From NCBI GenBank assembly GCA_040508515.1, contig JBEVMS010000180.1, positions 1 through 5,266 of the forward strand: 5,266 nucleotides of DNA, given 5' to 3'. Both the position numbers and the translations under genes were made by a program. Numbering within the stretch: the first letter of the stretch is position 1; the number at the start of each line of letters is the position of its first letter. The DNA is from JBEVMS01 sp040508515 (GTDB taxonomy: Bacteria; Pseudomonadota; Gammaproteobacteria; Xanthomonadales; Rhodanobacteraceae). This document shows positions 1-5,266 of this stretch, piece by piece. The notes below the pieces were generated by a model that saw only the letters and a list, made by a program, of their open reading frames with translations, did no database searches and was not told the DNA's origin.

Positions 1-965
1 TCGGCCGGCTTGGGACCGAGCAATTTGAAGTTGCGGTTGCAGCTGGAGAACACATCGAAGTACGGCGTGAGCTTGGCGAACGCACGGGTCACCGCCAGCT
101 CCGAATACGGCCGCAGCAGCGAGAAATAATCCAAATCGGTCGCCACCTGCGCGTGCAGCCAGTCACCCAGGCTGCGCTCGAACGCGTAACCCTTGCTCCA
201 CTGGTGATTGACCTGCTGGCCTTCGTATTCCAGCGTGGCGGCGGAGGCCGAATGCTCGTTGGCGAAGGCGATCGAGTCGTAACCGTAGAGCACCGCGGCC
301 AGCGCCAGGATCGCCGAATTCACCGCAGTCACCGGAATGTGCCCGTTCCAGGCGCCCAGGCGATTGAGCTCGAACAACACCGGCGACAGCTCGCGCTGGA
401 TGTTGAGCAGCGGCAGTCCGGTGCGCGCCGCGGCCGCCGCGATCAAGCCACTGTTGCCGACCCACACCGCAGTCGCCGCGCCACCGGCGGACTTGATCGC
501 CTCGACCGCCACCAGCGAATCCTTGCCGCCGCCAATCGGCACCAGCGTGCGCTGCGGCAAACCCAGCGCGACGGCAGCCGAACGCGCCGCGCCACCGCGT
601 GGAAAACGCACGCGGCCGCGCAAATCCAGCCCATTGCGGTAAGCAAACTCGGCCAAGCCATGCAGATAGAGCTGGTCGAGCAGATCGGCGCTGGCGTCGT
701 CCAGCGGCTCGCCTTCCACCTCGATGCGCGGCGGCACGCCGGCCTTGTAGTAGCTCACTCCGGCGATCAGATGCAGCAGGCGCAGCGCGCGCGCGAATGC
801 CTTGGCGCGCTCGGGCGGCAACGTCGGCGCGTCGGGGAAATGGATGCGCTCGATCAGCTCGTCGCCCTGGTCAAAGGCATAGACAAGCTCGGCCACGCCG
901 TGGGTGTAGGCGCAGCGCACGAAACGAAACACCTGGGTCAGGCGCGGTTGGATCAAAGTAGTCAC
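1..965 (-). CDS. murL: UDP-MurNAc-L-Ala-L-Glu epimerase MurL, N-terminal 321 codons (3' end outside window)
   Basis: MurL acts in the cytoplasm in peptidoglycan precursor synthesis. With ATP and Mg2+ it inverts the terminal L-Glu of UDP-MurNAc-L-Ala-L-Glu to D-Glu, after MurD2 has ligated L-Glu; in Xanthomonas oryzae this replaces glutamate racemase MurI plus the usual MurD. The translated frame shows an uninterrupted 321-residue N-terminal part. It carries a PP-loop-like nucleotide motif IGGGKDSLV (residues 144-152), then NGHIPVTAVNS (207-217), NEHSAS (236-241), VNHQWSKG (252-259) and SSCNRNFK (307-314), the pattern I recall for MurL. Family members are roughly 450 residues, so about a quarter is missing beyond base 1. 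I chose GTG at 965-963, with GGGAG at 980-976 as ribosome binding site (10-nt gap). A TTG three codons later, preceded by AAGGTGA with a 5-nt gap, is a real alternative. The gene follows lysA by 73 bp on the same strand. The assignment is from motif memory, not a search. Confidence 0.85.
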   Translation of the reverse strand, partial: MTTLIQPRLTQVFRFVRCAYTHGVAELVYAFDQGDELIERIHFPDAPTLPPERAKAFARALRLLHLIAGVSYYKAGVPPRIEVEGEPLDDASADLLDQLYLHGLAEFAYRNGLDLRGRVRFPRGGAARSAAVALGLPQRTLVPIGGGKDSLVAVEAIKSAGGAATAVWVGNSGLIAAAAARTGLPLLNIQRELSPVLFELNRLGAWNGHIPVTAVNSAILALAAVLYGYDSIAFANEHSASAATLEYEGQQVNHQWSKGYAFERSLGDWLHAQVATDLDYFSLLRPYSELAVTRAFAKLTPYFDVFSSCNRNFKLLGPKPA

Positions 966-1038
966 CTTGTTGGTTCTCCCGCCGCGATGCGCCGGTGCGG
1001 CGCGTCACGGTTATCGGCTGATGCCGGATGCCGCGCTG
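966..1038 (-). other. lysA-murL intergenic spacer with GC-rich hairpin
   Basis: This 73-bp spacer lies between the lysA stop codon and the chosen murL start. It contains a perfect 6-bp inverted repeat, GCGCCG/CGGCGC (989-994 and 998-1003) with a 3-nt loop; beyond one mismatch two further pairs can form (986-987 with 1005-1006). No T-run follows it in the direction of transcription, so it does not look like an intrinsic terminator. It ends 9 nt before the GGGAG murL ribosome binding site. I infer cotranscription, with the hairpin possibly stabilising the upstream message end or affecting murL translation. I saw no promoter here. Confidence 0.4.
976..980 (-). promoter_or_regulatory. Candidate ribosome binding site of murL
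   Basis: GGGAG on the minus strand lies 10 nt before the GTG at 965. It competes with AAGGTGA (968-962), which would serve a TTG at 956-954 with a 5-nt gap and which includes the GTG codon itself. The two choices differ by three residues at the N-terminus, so the functional effect is small. Confidence 0.45.
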
Positions 1039-3648
1039 CTAGTCGAGCACGATCTCTTCGGCCGAGCCACGCAGATTGTACGGCGAGGACATCACCTGAC
1101 CGTAGGCGCCGGTGGTGCCGATCAGCACCACGTCGCCTTCGTGGCTTTCCGGCAGGCGGCGATCGTTCCCCAGCACGTCGCCTGATTCGCAGATCGGTCC
1201 CACCACCTGGTACATCGCAGTGGCCGGTTCATCCAGCCGACTGAGGTTGGCGATTTCGTGCCAGGCGTCGTACAGCGCCGGGCGGATCAGGTTGTGCATG
1301 CCCGCATCGATACCCAGATAACGCCAGCTGCCCTTGCCCTTGAGCTGGGTCACCTTGGCCAGCAGCACGCCGGACTCGGCCACCAGAAAGCGCCCCGGCT
1401 CCATCCACAGCTGATAGCGCGGATAAAGCCGCTTGACCTCGGCCAGCGCGGCGCCGACCGCGTCCAGGTCCAGCGGCAGCTCGCCCGGGTGCGAAGGCAC
1501 GCCCAGACCGCCGCCGATATTGAGAAATTCCACCGTGGGAATGCGCTCGGCCAAGCTCGCCAGCTGGGCGTAGACCTCGGCCCAGTGGTTGGCCTCCAGC
1601 ACGCCCGAACCCAGATGAGCGTGCAGGCCGATCACCCGCGCGCCGCGCGCCTTGGCCAGGTGCAGGAAGGCATCGAGCTGATCCAGCGGCAGGCCGAACT
1701 TGCTGGTGCTACCGCCGGTGCGCACCTTGTCGTGGTGGCCCGAGCCGCGGCCCAGGTCGATGCGCAGGCTGATGTTTTGATCGTTGAAGGTTTCCACCCA
1801 GTGCTCCATCGGATGCAGCGCATCGATGGTCACCAGCACGCCGTCGTCCAACGCGTCGACGTAATCCTTGCGCGGGGCGAAGTTGGGTGTGAACAGTCGC
1901 GGCGTGGCGGCCGGCACGGTTTCTGCCACGCGAGCCAACTCACCCGGCGAGACGCATTCCAGCCCCAAACCTTCCTCGGCCAGCGCGCGCAGGATCGCCG
2001 GATGCGAGTTGGCCTTGATCGCGTAGAACAGCCGATCCACCGGCAGCTTGGCCTTCAGCGCCCGCGCGCGTTCGCGCACCGTCGGCAGGTGATAGACGTA
2101 GCGCGGCGTGTGTTCCTCGGCCAGCTTCAGCAACTGCGGACGCGCGCCCAGCCACCAGGCGTCGGCGGCGTGCGCGACCGCCGTGGCGCCGTAGAGGCGC
2201 TCCCAACTGGGACCGAACAACGCCGCGTCGTCGGTGCGCATGGCGCCGGTGCGTACCAGTTGCTCGTGCAACGCCGGTAACAAGTCATCGACCACATCCT
2301 CATCGACCACGAAGGTCAGGTTGAGGTTGTTGGACGATTGCGAAATCAGATGCACCCGCTGCTGACCGAACTCGGCCATCAGCGCGGTCAGCCGGTGCAG
2401 CATCGAGCGCATGCCGCGCCCGACCATGGTCACCGCCGCGCAGGGAGCGATCACCTTGACCCGGCAGACCTTAGCCAGGTCAGCCGCCAGCGCCGCCAGC
2501 ACGTCGGAATCGAGCAGGTTTTCGGTGGGGTCCAGCGAGACGGTGACGTTGGTTTCGGCCGAACCGATCAAATCCACCGACAGGCCGTGCCGCTTGAACT
2601 GGTCGAACACGTCAGCTAGAAAACCGACCTCCTGCCACATCCCCACCGTCTCCATCGAGACCAGGGTGATGCCCTTGCGGGTGGAGATCGCCTTGACGCT
2701 GGGCGCGTCCTCGCGCAGTTCCGGACCGATCTCGGTGCCGGTCAGTTCGGGCCGATTGGTGTCCTTGATCAGCAGCGGCACCTTGGGCAAACGCAGCGGC
2801 GACAAGCAGCGCGGATGCAGCACCTTGGCGCCGGTGGAGGCGATTTCCTGGGCCTCCTCGTAATCGAGCCGCTTGAGCAGGCGCGCGCCGGGCACCTGAC
2901 GCGGATTGGCGGTGAACATGCCGGCCACGTCGGTCCAAATTTCCACCCGCAGCGCCTTGAGCAAGGCGCCGAAATACGAGGCCGAGGTATCCGAACCACC
3001 GCGACCCAGCAGCACCGTGCGGCCCGCGCTTTCACGCGCGATGAAACCTTGGGTGATGAATACCTCGCCGCGCTCGGCCAGCCGATGGGCCAACTGGGGA
3101 TCGGGCTGCGCATCGACCATCGCCGAAAGTAGCCGGGTGCGCTCGTTCTGGTTGGGCAATGCCACCGCCGCCAGACAATCGCGTGCGTCGACCCATTCGG
3201 TGCTCAGTCCGTTGCTGGACAAAAACGCAGCGCCCAATGCGCTGGAAAGCAACTCGCCATGCGCCTGCACCGCCGCCGCCCAGGCCAGCGAGCCCAGTTG
3301 CAGAGCACCTTCCGCCGCCAGCCGATGCAACTCATCCAGCCGCGCGCGCAAGGTCACCGGCATCGCCAACTGCATCTGGTCCAGCAGTTCGTGATGGCGT
3401 GCCTCAATTGCACGCGCCGCCACGATCCGCCGCTCCGCTTTATCTTCACCGCACAGTTGCTTGAGCGCGTCAGTGATGCCCGACAGCGCGGAAACCACGA
3501 CCAGCACGCGGGCGCCTTCCGCCCGGCGCGAGGCCACCAGCGCCATGATGTTCTGCCAGCGCGGCAGCGTGGCGACGCTGGTGCCGCCGAACTTCATCAC
3601 GATCCAGGGTGCGCCTGCGTTCAGCGGCGCGGAAACATTGGCGGTCAC
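1039..3648 (-). CDS. lysA: Bifunctional aspartate kinase / diaminopimelate decarboxylase (869 aa fusion)
   Basis: This cytoplasmic fusion joins the first enzyme of the aspartate family pathway (ATP + L-aspartate to 4-phosphoaspartate, EC 2.7.2.4) to the last enzyme of lysine synthesis (meso-DAP to lysine + CO2, PLP-dependent, EC 4.1.1.20). Kinase motifs are KFGGTS (residues 19-24), GRGGSDTSA (215-223) and WTDVAGMFTANPR (238-250). Two ACT-type regulatory regions follow, about 325-385 and 400-465, the second with SSNNLNLTFVVD (438-449); they predict feedback control by lysine and/or threonine. From about 505 comes the PLP barrel: YAIKAN with the likely PLP lysine K545, TGGSTSKFG (644-652), HAHLGSG (676-682), glycine loop GGG (712-714), EPGR (750-753), CESGD (820-824) and Y849. 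CESGD favours DAP over ornithine decarboxylase. Both halves look intact; the decarboxylase part (about 365 aa) is shorter than free-standing LysA (about 415). The start is GTG at 3648-3646 with only a weak GAGAG site at 3655-3651; no earlier in-frame start is evident. Confidence 0.96.
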   Translation of the reverse strand: MTANVSAPLNAGAPWIVMKFGGTSVATLPRWQNIMALVASRRAEGARVLVVVSALSGITDALKQLCGEDKAERRIVAARAIEARHHELLDQMQLAMPVTLRARLDELHRLAAEGALQLGSLAWAAAVQAHGELLSSALGAAFLSSNGLSTEWVDARDCLAAVALPNQNERTRLLSAMVDAQPDPQLAHRLAERGEVFITQGFIARESAGRTVLLGRGGSDTSASYFGALLKALRVEIWTDVAGMFTANPRQVPGARLLKRLDYEEAQEIASTGAKVLHPRCLSPLRLPKVPLLIKDTNRPELTGTEIGPELREDAPSVKAISTRKGITLVSMETVGMWQEVGFLADVFDQFKRHGLSVDLIGSAETNVTVSLDPTENLLDSDVLAALAADLAKVCRVKVIAPCAAVTMVGRGMRSMLHRLTALMAEFGQQRVHLISQSSNNLNLTFVVDEDVVDDLLPALHEQLVRTGAMRTDDAALFGPSWERLYGATAVAHAADAWWLGARPQLLKLAEEHTPRYVYHLPTVRERARALKAKLPVDRLFYAIKANSHPAILRALAEEGLGLECVSPGELARVAETVPAATPRLFTPNFAPRKDYVDALDDGVLVTIDALHPMEHWVETFNDQNISLRIDLGRGSGHHDKVRTGGSTSKFGLPLDQLDAFLHLAKARGARVIGLHAHLGSGVLEANHWAEVYAQLASLAERIPTVEFLNIGGGLGVPSHPGELPLDLDAVGAALAEVKRLYPRYQLWMEPGRFLVAESGVLLAKVTQLKGKGSWRYLGIDAGMHNLIRPALYDAWHEIANLSRLDEPATAMYQVVGPICESGDVLGNDRRLPESHEGDVVLIGTTGAYGQVMSSPYNLRGSAEEIVLD

Positions 3649-3953
3649 GGGCTCTCGTTACGGGTGATGGAAGAAAGGAATTTCGCCAGTGTTGCGCTGC
3701 GGTAGTTCGAATGCAATGGCGACCCGGGGCGCTTTCGCAGGCATCCATCTTTGCCGAGGCCGCACCATCGCGACATGCCCGCAACGGTGCGCGCACTGGC
3801 ACGGGACAACGCGACGGCGCAAAGGTCGGCACAAACGCCCGCCACTTCGCCTCGCCAGCAGCGTCGAAAGGGACTTCCGGCATAGCTTGTCAAGCCACGA
3901 CGGCGCGGCTGGGCCTCTCTACAATGCCGCCCCTTGCCCGCCGCAGAGCCGCC
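3649..3953. other. Divergent intergenic region between lysA and the ParB-like gene
   Basis: These 305 bases separate two genes transcribed away from each other, so both promoters should lie here. I saw no convincing gene: open frames through it on either strand are extensions or shadows of the neighbours. I found no lysine riboswitch-like elements and no leader peptide rich in Lys, Thr or Ile codons before lysA. Two short perfect palindromes are visible: GTGCGCGCAC at 3787-3796 and GCTTG-T-CAAGC at 3885-3895. The second contains TTGACA on the minus strand (3893-3888), a consensus -35, but no acceptable -10 follows at 16-18 nt. Either palindrome could be an operator, though short GC palindromes are common by chance in such DNA. 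Confidence 0.5.
3920..3925 (+). promoter_or_regulatory. Candidate -10 element for the ParB-like gene
   Basis: TACAAT matches the sigma-70 -10 consensus in five of six positions and lies 28 nt before the ATG at 3954, which would give a leader of about 20 nt. The best-spaced -35 hexamer (ACGACG, 3897-3902, 17-nt spacer) matches only three of six; the better TTGTCA at 3887-3892 is too far away (27 nt). The element overlaps an upstream in-frame ATG at 3924, which argues for translation starting at 3954. Confidence 0.45.
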
Positions 3954-4820
3954 ATGGACATCGTCGTCAACGAACAACTCCGAGCCTATATCGACCCGCT
4001 GACTGCCGACGAACATGCCGCCCTGGAACGCAGCATCCTGGCCGAAGGTTGCCGCGACGCGCTGGTGCTCTGGGGCAATATCCTGGTCGACGGGCATAAC
4101 CGCTACGGCATCTGCCAGCAGCACGGGCTGCCATTCCAGACCGTGCAGAACACGCGCTTCAACGCGATCGAAGACGTGCACCTGTGGATGATCGACCAGC
4201 ACCTGGGCCGGCGCAGCGTCTCGGATTTTCAGCGCGGCGTGCTGGCGCTGCGCAAGCGCGAAATCCTCGCCGAACGCAGCGCACGCGCAACCACGAGCGA
4301 GCATCCGAGCCTGCCGCCGCTGCCCCCGCTGCCAGGCGCCGCGCCGAGCGCATCGACTGACAGCGATGAGGCGCCGATCCATGAACCCGCCGCGCTGGAC
4401 ACCCGTGAAGCGCTGGCGCGCGCCGCGCGCCTGAGCAACAACCAGGTCGGGTTGATCGAGAAAATCCACAAGCAAGCCGCGCCCGAAGTGGTGGCGGCGG
4501 TGCGCGCCGGCACGCTGTCGATCAACGCCGCCGCTGCGGTGGCAAGCCTGCCCACCGAAGAACAGCGCGCTGCCGCCAGCGCCGGCGCGGATGAATTGAA
4601 AGAAGCCGCCAAGCGCGTGCGCGAATCGCGCCGCCGGCCGCCCAAAGCAAAGCCGCCCGCGCCCGCCAGCGACACGCTCGAAGCGGGCGACGAACTGCTC
4701 ACGCTGCGCCAGCGCGTGGCCGAACTGACCGCCGAAAACCAGGCGCTGCGCCGTCAGCTGGCGCAGCTTCGCGGCGACGCGATGACGCAAGATCCGGATC
4801 AAAGTGGTCCACCGTTTTAG
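3954..4820 (+). CDS. ParB-like N-domain protein (288 aa), orphan, exact role unknown
   Basis: The N-terminal part reads as a ParB/sulfiredoxin-fold domain of the type annotated as plasmid replication/partition related protein. It has LTADEHAALERSILAEGCRD (residues 16-35), then VDGHNRYGIC (45-54), where DGHNR sits at the nucleotide-binding position, and the family-typical tail LWMIDQHLGRRSVSDFQRG (77-95). Residues about 114-147 are a Pro/Ser/Ala-rich linker. Residues 149-200 (starting TREALARAARLSNNQVGLIEKI) look like the helix-turn-helix region that follows in these proteins. After a basic stretch (RRRPPKAKPP, 226-235) comes a predicted coiled coil, about 246-274, suited to dimerisation. The start is ATG at 3954, where homology-like sequence begins, with a weak AGAG site (3945-3948); the frame stays open upstream but that part looks non-coding. 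No parA is adjacent, so chromosome or plasmid partition is not supported. A DNA-binding regulator or a relic of a mobile element are alternatives. Confidence 0.85.
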   Translation: MDIVVNEQLRAYIDPLTADEHAALERSILAEGCRDALVLWGNILVDGHNRYGICQQHGLPFQTVQNTRFNAIEDVHLWMIDQHLGRRSVSDFQRGVLALRKREILAERSARATTSEHPSLPPLPPLPGAAPSASTDSDEAPIHEPAALDTREALARAARLSNNQVGLIEKIHKQAAPEVVAAVRAGTLSINAAAAVASLPTEEQRAAASAGADELKEAAKRVRESRRRPPKAKPPAPASDTLEAGDELLTLRQRVAELTAENQALRRQLAQLRGDAMTQDPDQSGPPF

Positions 4821-4831
4821 CCAGTAGCGCA

Positions 4832-4870
4832 GCGGCCCACCGCACCGGCGGTAGGCCGCAAAACCGCCGG
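4832..4870 (+). repeat. Overlapping, mutually exclusive palindromes after the ParB-like gene
   Basis: The first hairpin pairs 4832-4843 with 4848-4859: GCGGCC and ACCGC against GCGGT and GGCCGC, with one C/A mismatch and a 4-nt loop. The second pairs 4845-4852 (CCGGCGGT) with 4863-4870 (ACCGCCGG), eight perfect pairs and a 10-nt loop. They share bases 4848-4852, so only one can form at a time. Neither is followed by a T-run, so neither is a standard intrinsic terminator. A GTAG tetranucleotide at 4824-4827 lies just before the first, as in GTAG-headed REP elements of Stenotrophomonas, but that resemblance is weak. Confidence 0.45.
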
Positions 4871-4959
4871 ACTCTCAGGCCACTTCATAAAGCCAAGTCT
4901 CAGCCGCCGCAGCTGACGGTTGCCTTTGACATCTGAGAAATGTGCGTGGGCCATAACGC

Positions 4960-4989
4960 CGAAAGCCCACGCTTTCGTGTGGGCTTTCG
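4960..4989. terminator. Strong hairpin, probable terminator of the ParB-like gene (possibly bidirectional)
   Basis: A 13-bp stem pairs 4960-4972 with 4977-4989 (CGAAAGCCCACGC against GTGTGGGCTTTCG, one G-T wobble) around a TTTC loop. The AAAGCCC...GGGCTTT form is common in proteobacterial terminators. The following plus-strand bases are only moderately T-rich (AACTTCTGTTA), so the tail is poor. It lies 139 bp after the ParB-like stop and 92 bp after the SDR stop read from the other side, fitting a shared terminator for converging genes. The left arm could also pair with the internal GCTTTCG copy at 4971-4977, giving a shorter alternative stem. Confidence 0.65.
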
Positions 4990-5046
4990 AACTTCTGTTA
5001 CGTCGGCGGACCGGTGTCAGGCGCTAACACTATCCGCCTTTTGGCG

Positions 5047-5068
5047 AAAACAAAGCGCTACGAAGCGC
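5047..5068 (-). terminator. Candidate intrinsic terminator of the SDR gene
   Basis: Read on the minus strand, GCGCT-TCGT-AGCGC (5068-5055) forms a 5-bp stem with a 4-nt loop. The tail TTTGTTTT (5054-5047) follows directly. It begins 13 nt after the SDR stop codon. The T-rich tail is good but the stem is short, so termination may be partial, with the stronger hairpin at 4960-4989 as back-up. Confidence 0.5.
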
Positions 5069-5081
5069 GCGTTGCGGTGCG

Positions 5082-5266
5082 TTAAACCAGCACGTGGCCG
5101 CCATCGACAACAACGACTTGGCCGGTGCTGAAGCCCTGCTGCATCAGATAGAGATACGTTTGGGCGACGTCGCTGGCCTCGCCGACACGCTGTACCGGCA
5201 TCTTCCCGGCGATGAACTCGTACAGACCTTCGCGATCGGCTTCGCTCATGTTGTCCCACAGCGCGG
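5082..5266 (-). CDS. Short-chain dehydrogenase/reductase, C-terminal 60 residues (5' end outside window)
   Basis: Only the last 60 codons are present, ending in TAA at 5084-5082. The sequence MPVQRVGEASDVAQTYLYLM (residues 22-41 of the visible part) followed by FSTGQVVVVDGGHVLV (45-60) is the standard C-terminal signature of classical SDR enzymes, in which P-x-x-R-x-G-E-x-x-D-V-A packs near the substrate-binding helices and the TGQ-x-x-x-V-DGG strand closes the Rossmann fold. Such proteins are NAD(P)-dependent oxidoreductases of the cytoplasm. The cofactor motif TGxxxGIG and the catalytic Ser-Tyr-Lys lie outside the window, so activity and substrate cannot be judged. The gene converges on the ParB-like gene and has its own candidate terminator 13 nt after the stop. 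Confidence 0.88.
   Translation of the reverse strand, partial: ALWDNMSEADREGLYEFIAGKMPVQRVGEASDVAQTYLYLMQQGFSTGQVVVVDGGHVLV

Larger units (their letters stand above)
4821..5081. other. Convergent intergenic region rich in inverted repeats
   Basis: These 261 bases lie between the converging ParB-like and SDR genes. No coding frame here looks real: the 63-codon plus-strand frame at 4940-5131 runs through a strong hairpin and into the SDR gene. The region holds overlapping palindromes at 4832-4870, a terminator-like hairpin at 4960-4989, an imperfect foldback at 5005-5038 and a short hairpin with a T-rich tail at 5047-5068. I could not fold a tRNA from it. Confidence 0.6.

Noticed and set aside
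153..1244. 363-codon plus-strand frame opposite murL and the end of lysA
   Set aside because: It runs antisense across two convincing genes, has the Arg/Gln/His-rich composition typical of GC-rich shadow frames, and no recognisable domain.
1258..2280. 340-codon plus-strand frame opposite the decarboxylase half of lysA
   Set aside because: Antisense shadow of a motif-complete enzyme; low-complexity composition and no domain.
3649..3800. Lysine riboswitch or amino-acid attenuator leader before lysA
   Set aside because: No L-box-like conserved elements, no leader peptide with clustered Lys/Thr/Ile codons and no terminator hairpin with a T-run were found.
3470..3883. 137-codon minus-strand frame overlapping the lysA start
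   Set aside because: It overlaps the first 179 bp of lysA out of frame, carries no recognisable motif and ends inside the kinase domain; probably chance.
3888..3893. Consensus TTGACA -35 for lysA on the minus strand
   Set aside because: No -10-like hexamer occurs 16-18 nt downstream, so it is kept only as part of the palindrome note.
3609..3953. N-terminal extension of the ParB-like gene by 115 codons
   Set aside because: The frame is open but the Arg/Ala-rich residues do not look like the family, it overlaps the lysA 5' end, and a good -10 element lies inside it just before the ATG at 3954.
3645..4802. 385-codon minus-strand frame opposite the ParB-like gene
   Set aside because: Antisense shadow, Arg/Gly/Ala-rich, and it spans the whole intergenic region without a sensible start.
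4821..4960. tRNA gene or integron attC site in the palindrome-rich spacer
   Set aside because: No cloverleaf with a T-loop-like motif could be drawn, and no pair of attC core sites was present.
4940..5131. 63-codon plus-strand small ORF
   Set aside because: It crosses the strong hairpin at 4960-4989 and the antisense end of the SDR gene, with no convincing ribosome binding site.
5017..5259. 80-codon minus-strand frame over the SDR end
   Set aside because: Wrong frame; the neighbouring frame gives the clear SDR C-terminal signature ending at 5082.

Overview
The window is GC-rich DNA from a gammaproteobacterium, most likely of the Xanthomonas/Lysobacter/Rhodanobacter group (order Lysobacterales, formerly Xanthomonadales). 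Two observations point there. One is a single-polypeptide aspartate kinase/diaminopimelate decarboxylase, the form of LysA known from Xanthomonas and Xylella. The other, just downstream on the same strand, is a protein that reads as MurL, the glycopeptidyl-glutamate epimerase described in Xanthomonas oryzae. No database search was run; assignments rest on recognised motifs and gene order.

Layout. Bases 1-965 (minus) hold the first 321 codons of murL; its 3' end lies beyond the window start. Bases 1039-3648 (minus) hold the complete 869-residue fused lysA, 73 bp upstream of murL and probably cotranscribed with it. Bases 3649-3953 are a divergent intergenic region with no convincing gene. Bases 3954-4820 (plus) encode a 288-residue ParB-like protein without a visible ParA partner. 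Bases 4821-5081 are a convergent intergenic region with several inverted repeats, including a likely terminator hairpin at 4960-4989 and a second candidate terminator at 5047-5068 for the next gene. Bases 5082-5266 (minus) are the last 60 codons of a short-chain dehydrogenase/reductase whose 5' end lies beyond the window.

How the genes fit together. The fused LysA catalyses the first step (aspartate kinase) and the last step (meso-diaminopimelate decarboxylase) of lysine synthesis, so it controls both entry into the DAP pathway and removal of meso-DAP. MurL makes the D-glutamate at position 2 of the peptidoglycan stem peptide by epimerising L-Glu already attached to the nucleotide precursor; meso-DAP is then added at position 3. 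The lysA-murL pair therefore brings together enzymes that set the supply of adjacent stem-peptide residues. The ParB-like gene and the SDR have no evident link to this pathway. I found no clear sign of a wholly new system. The points most worth checking are the lysA-murL arrangement, the orphan ParB-like protein and the overlapping palindromes after it.
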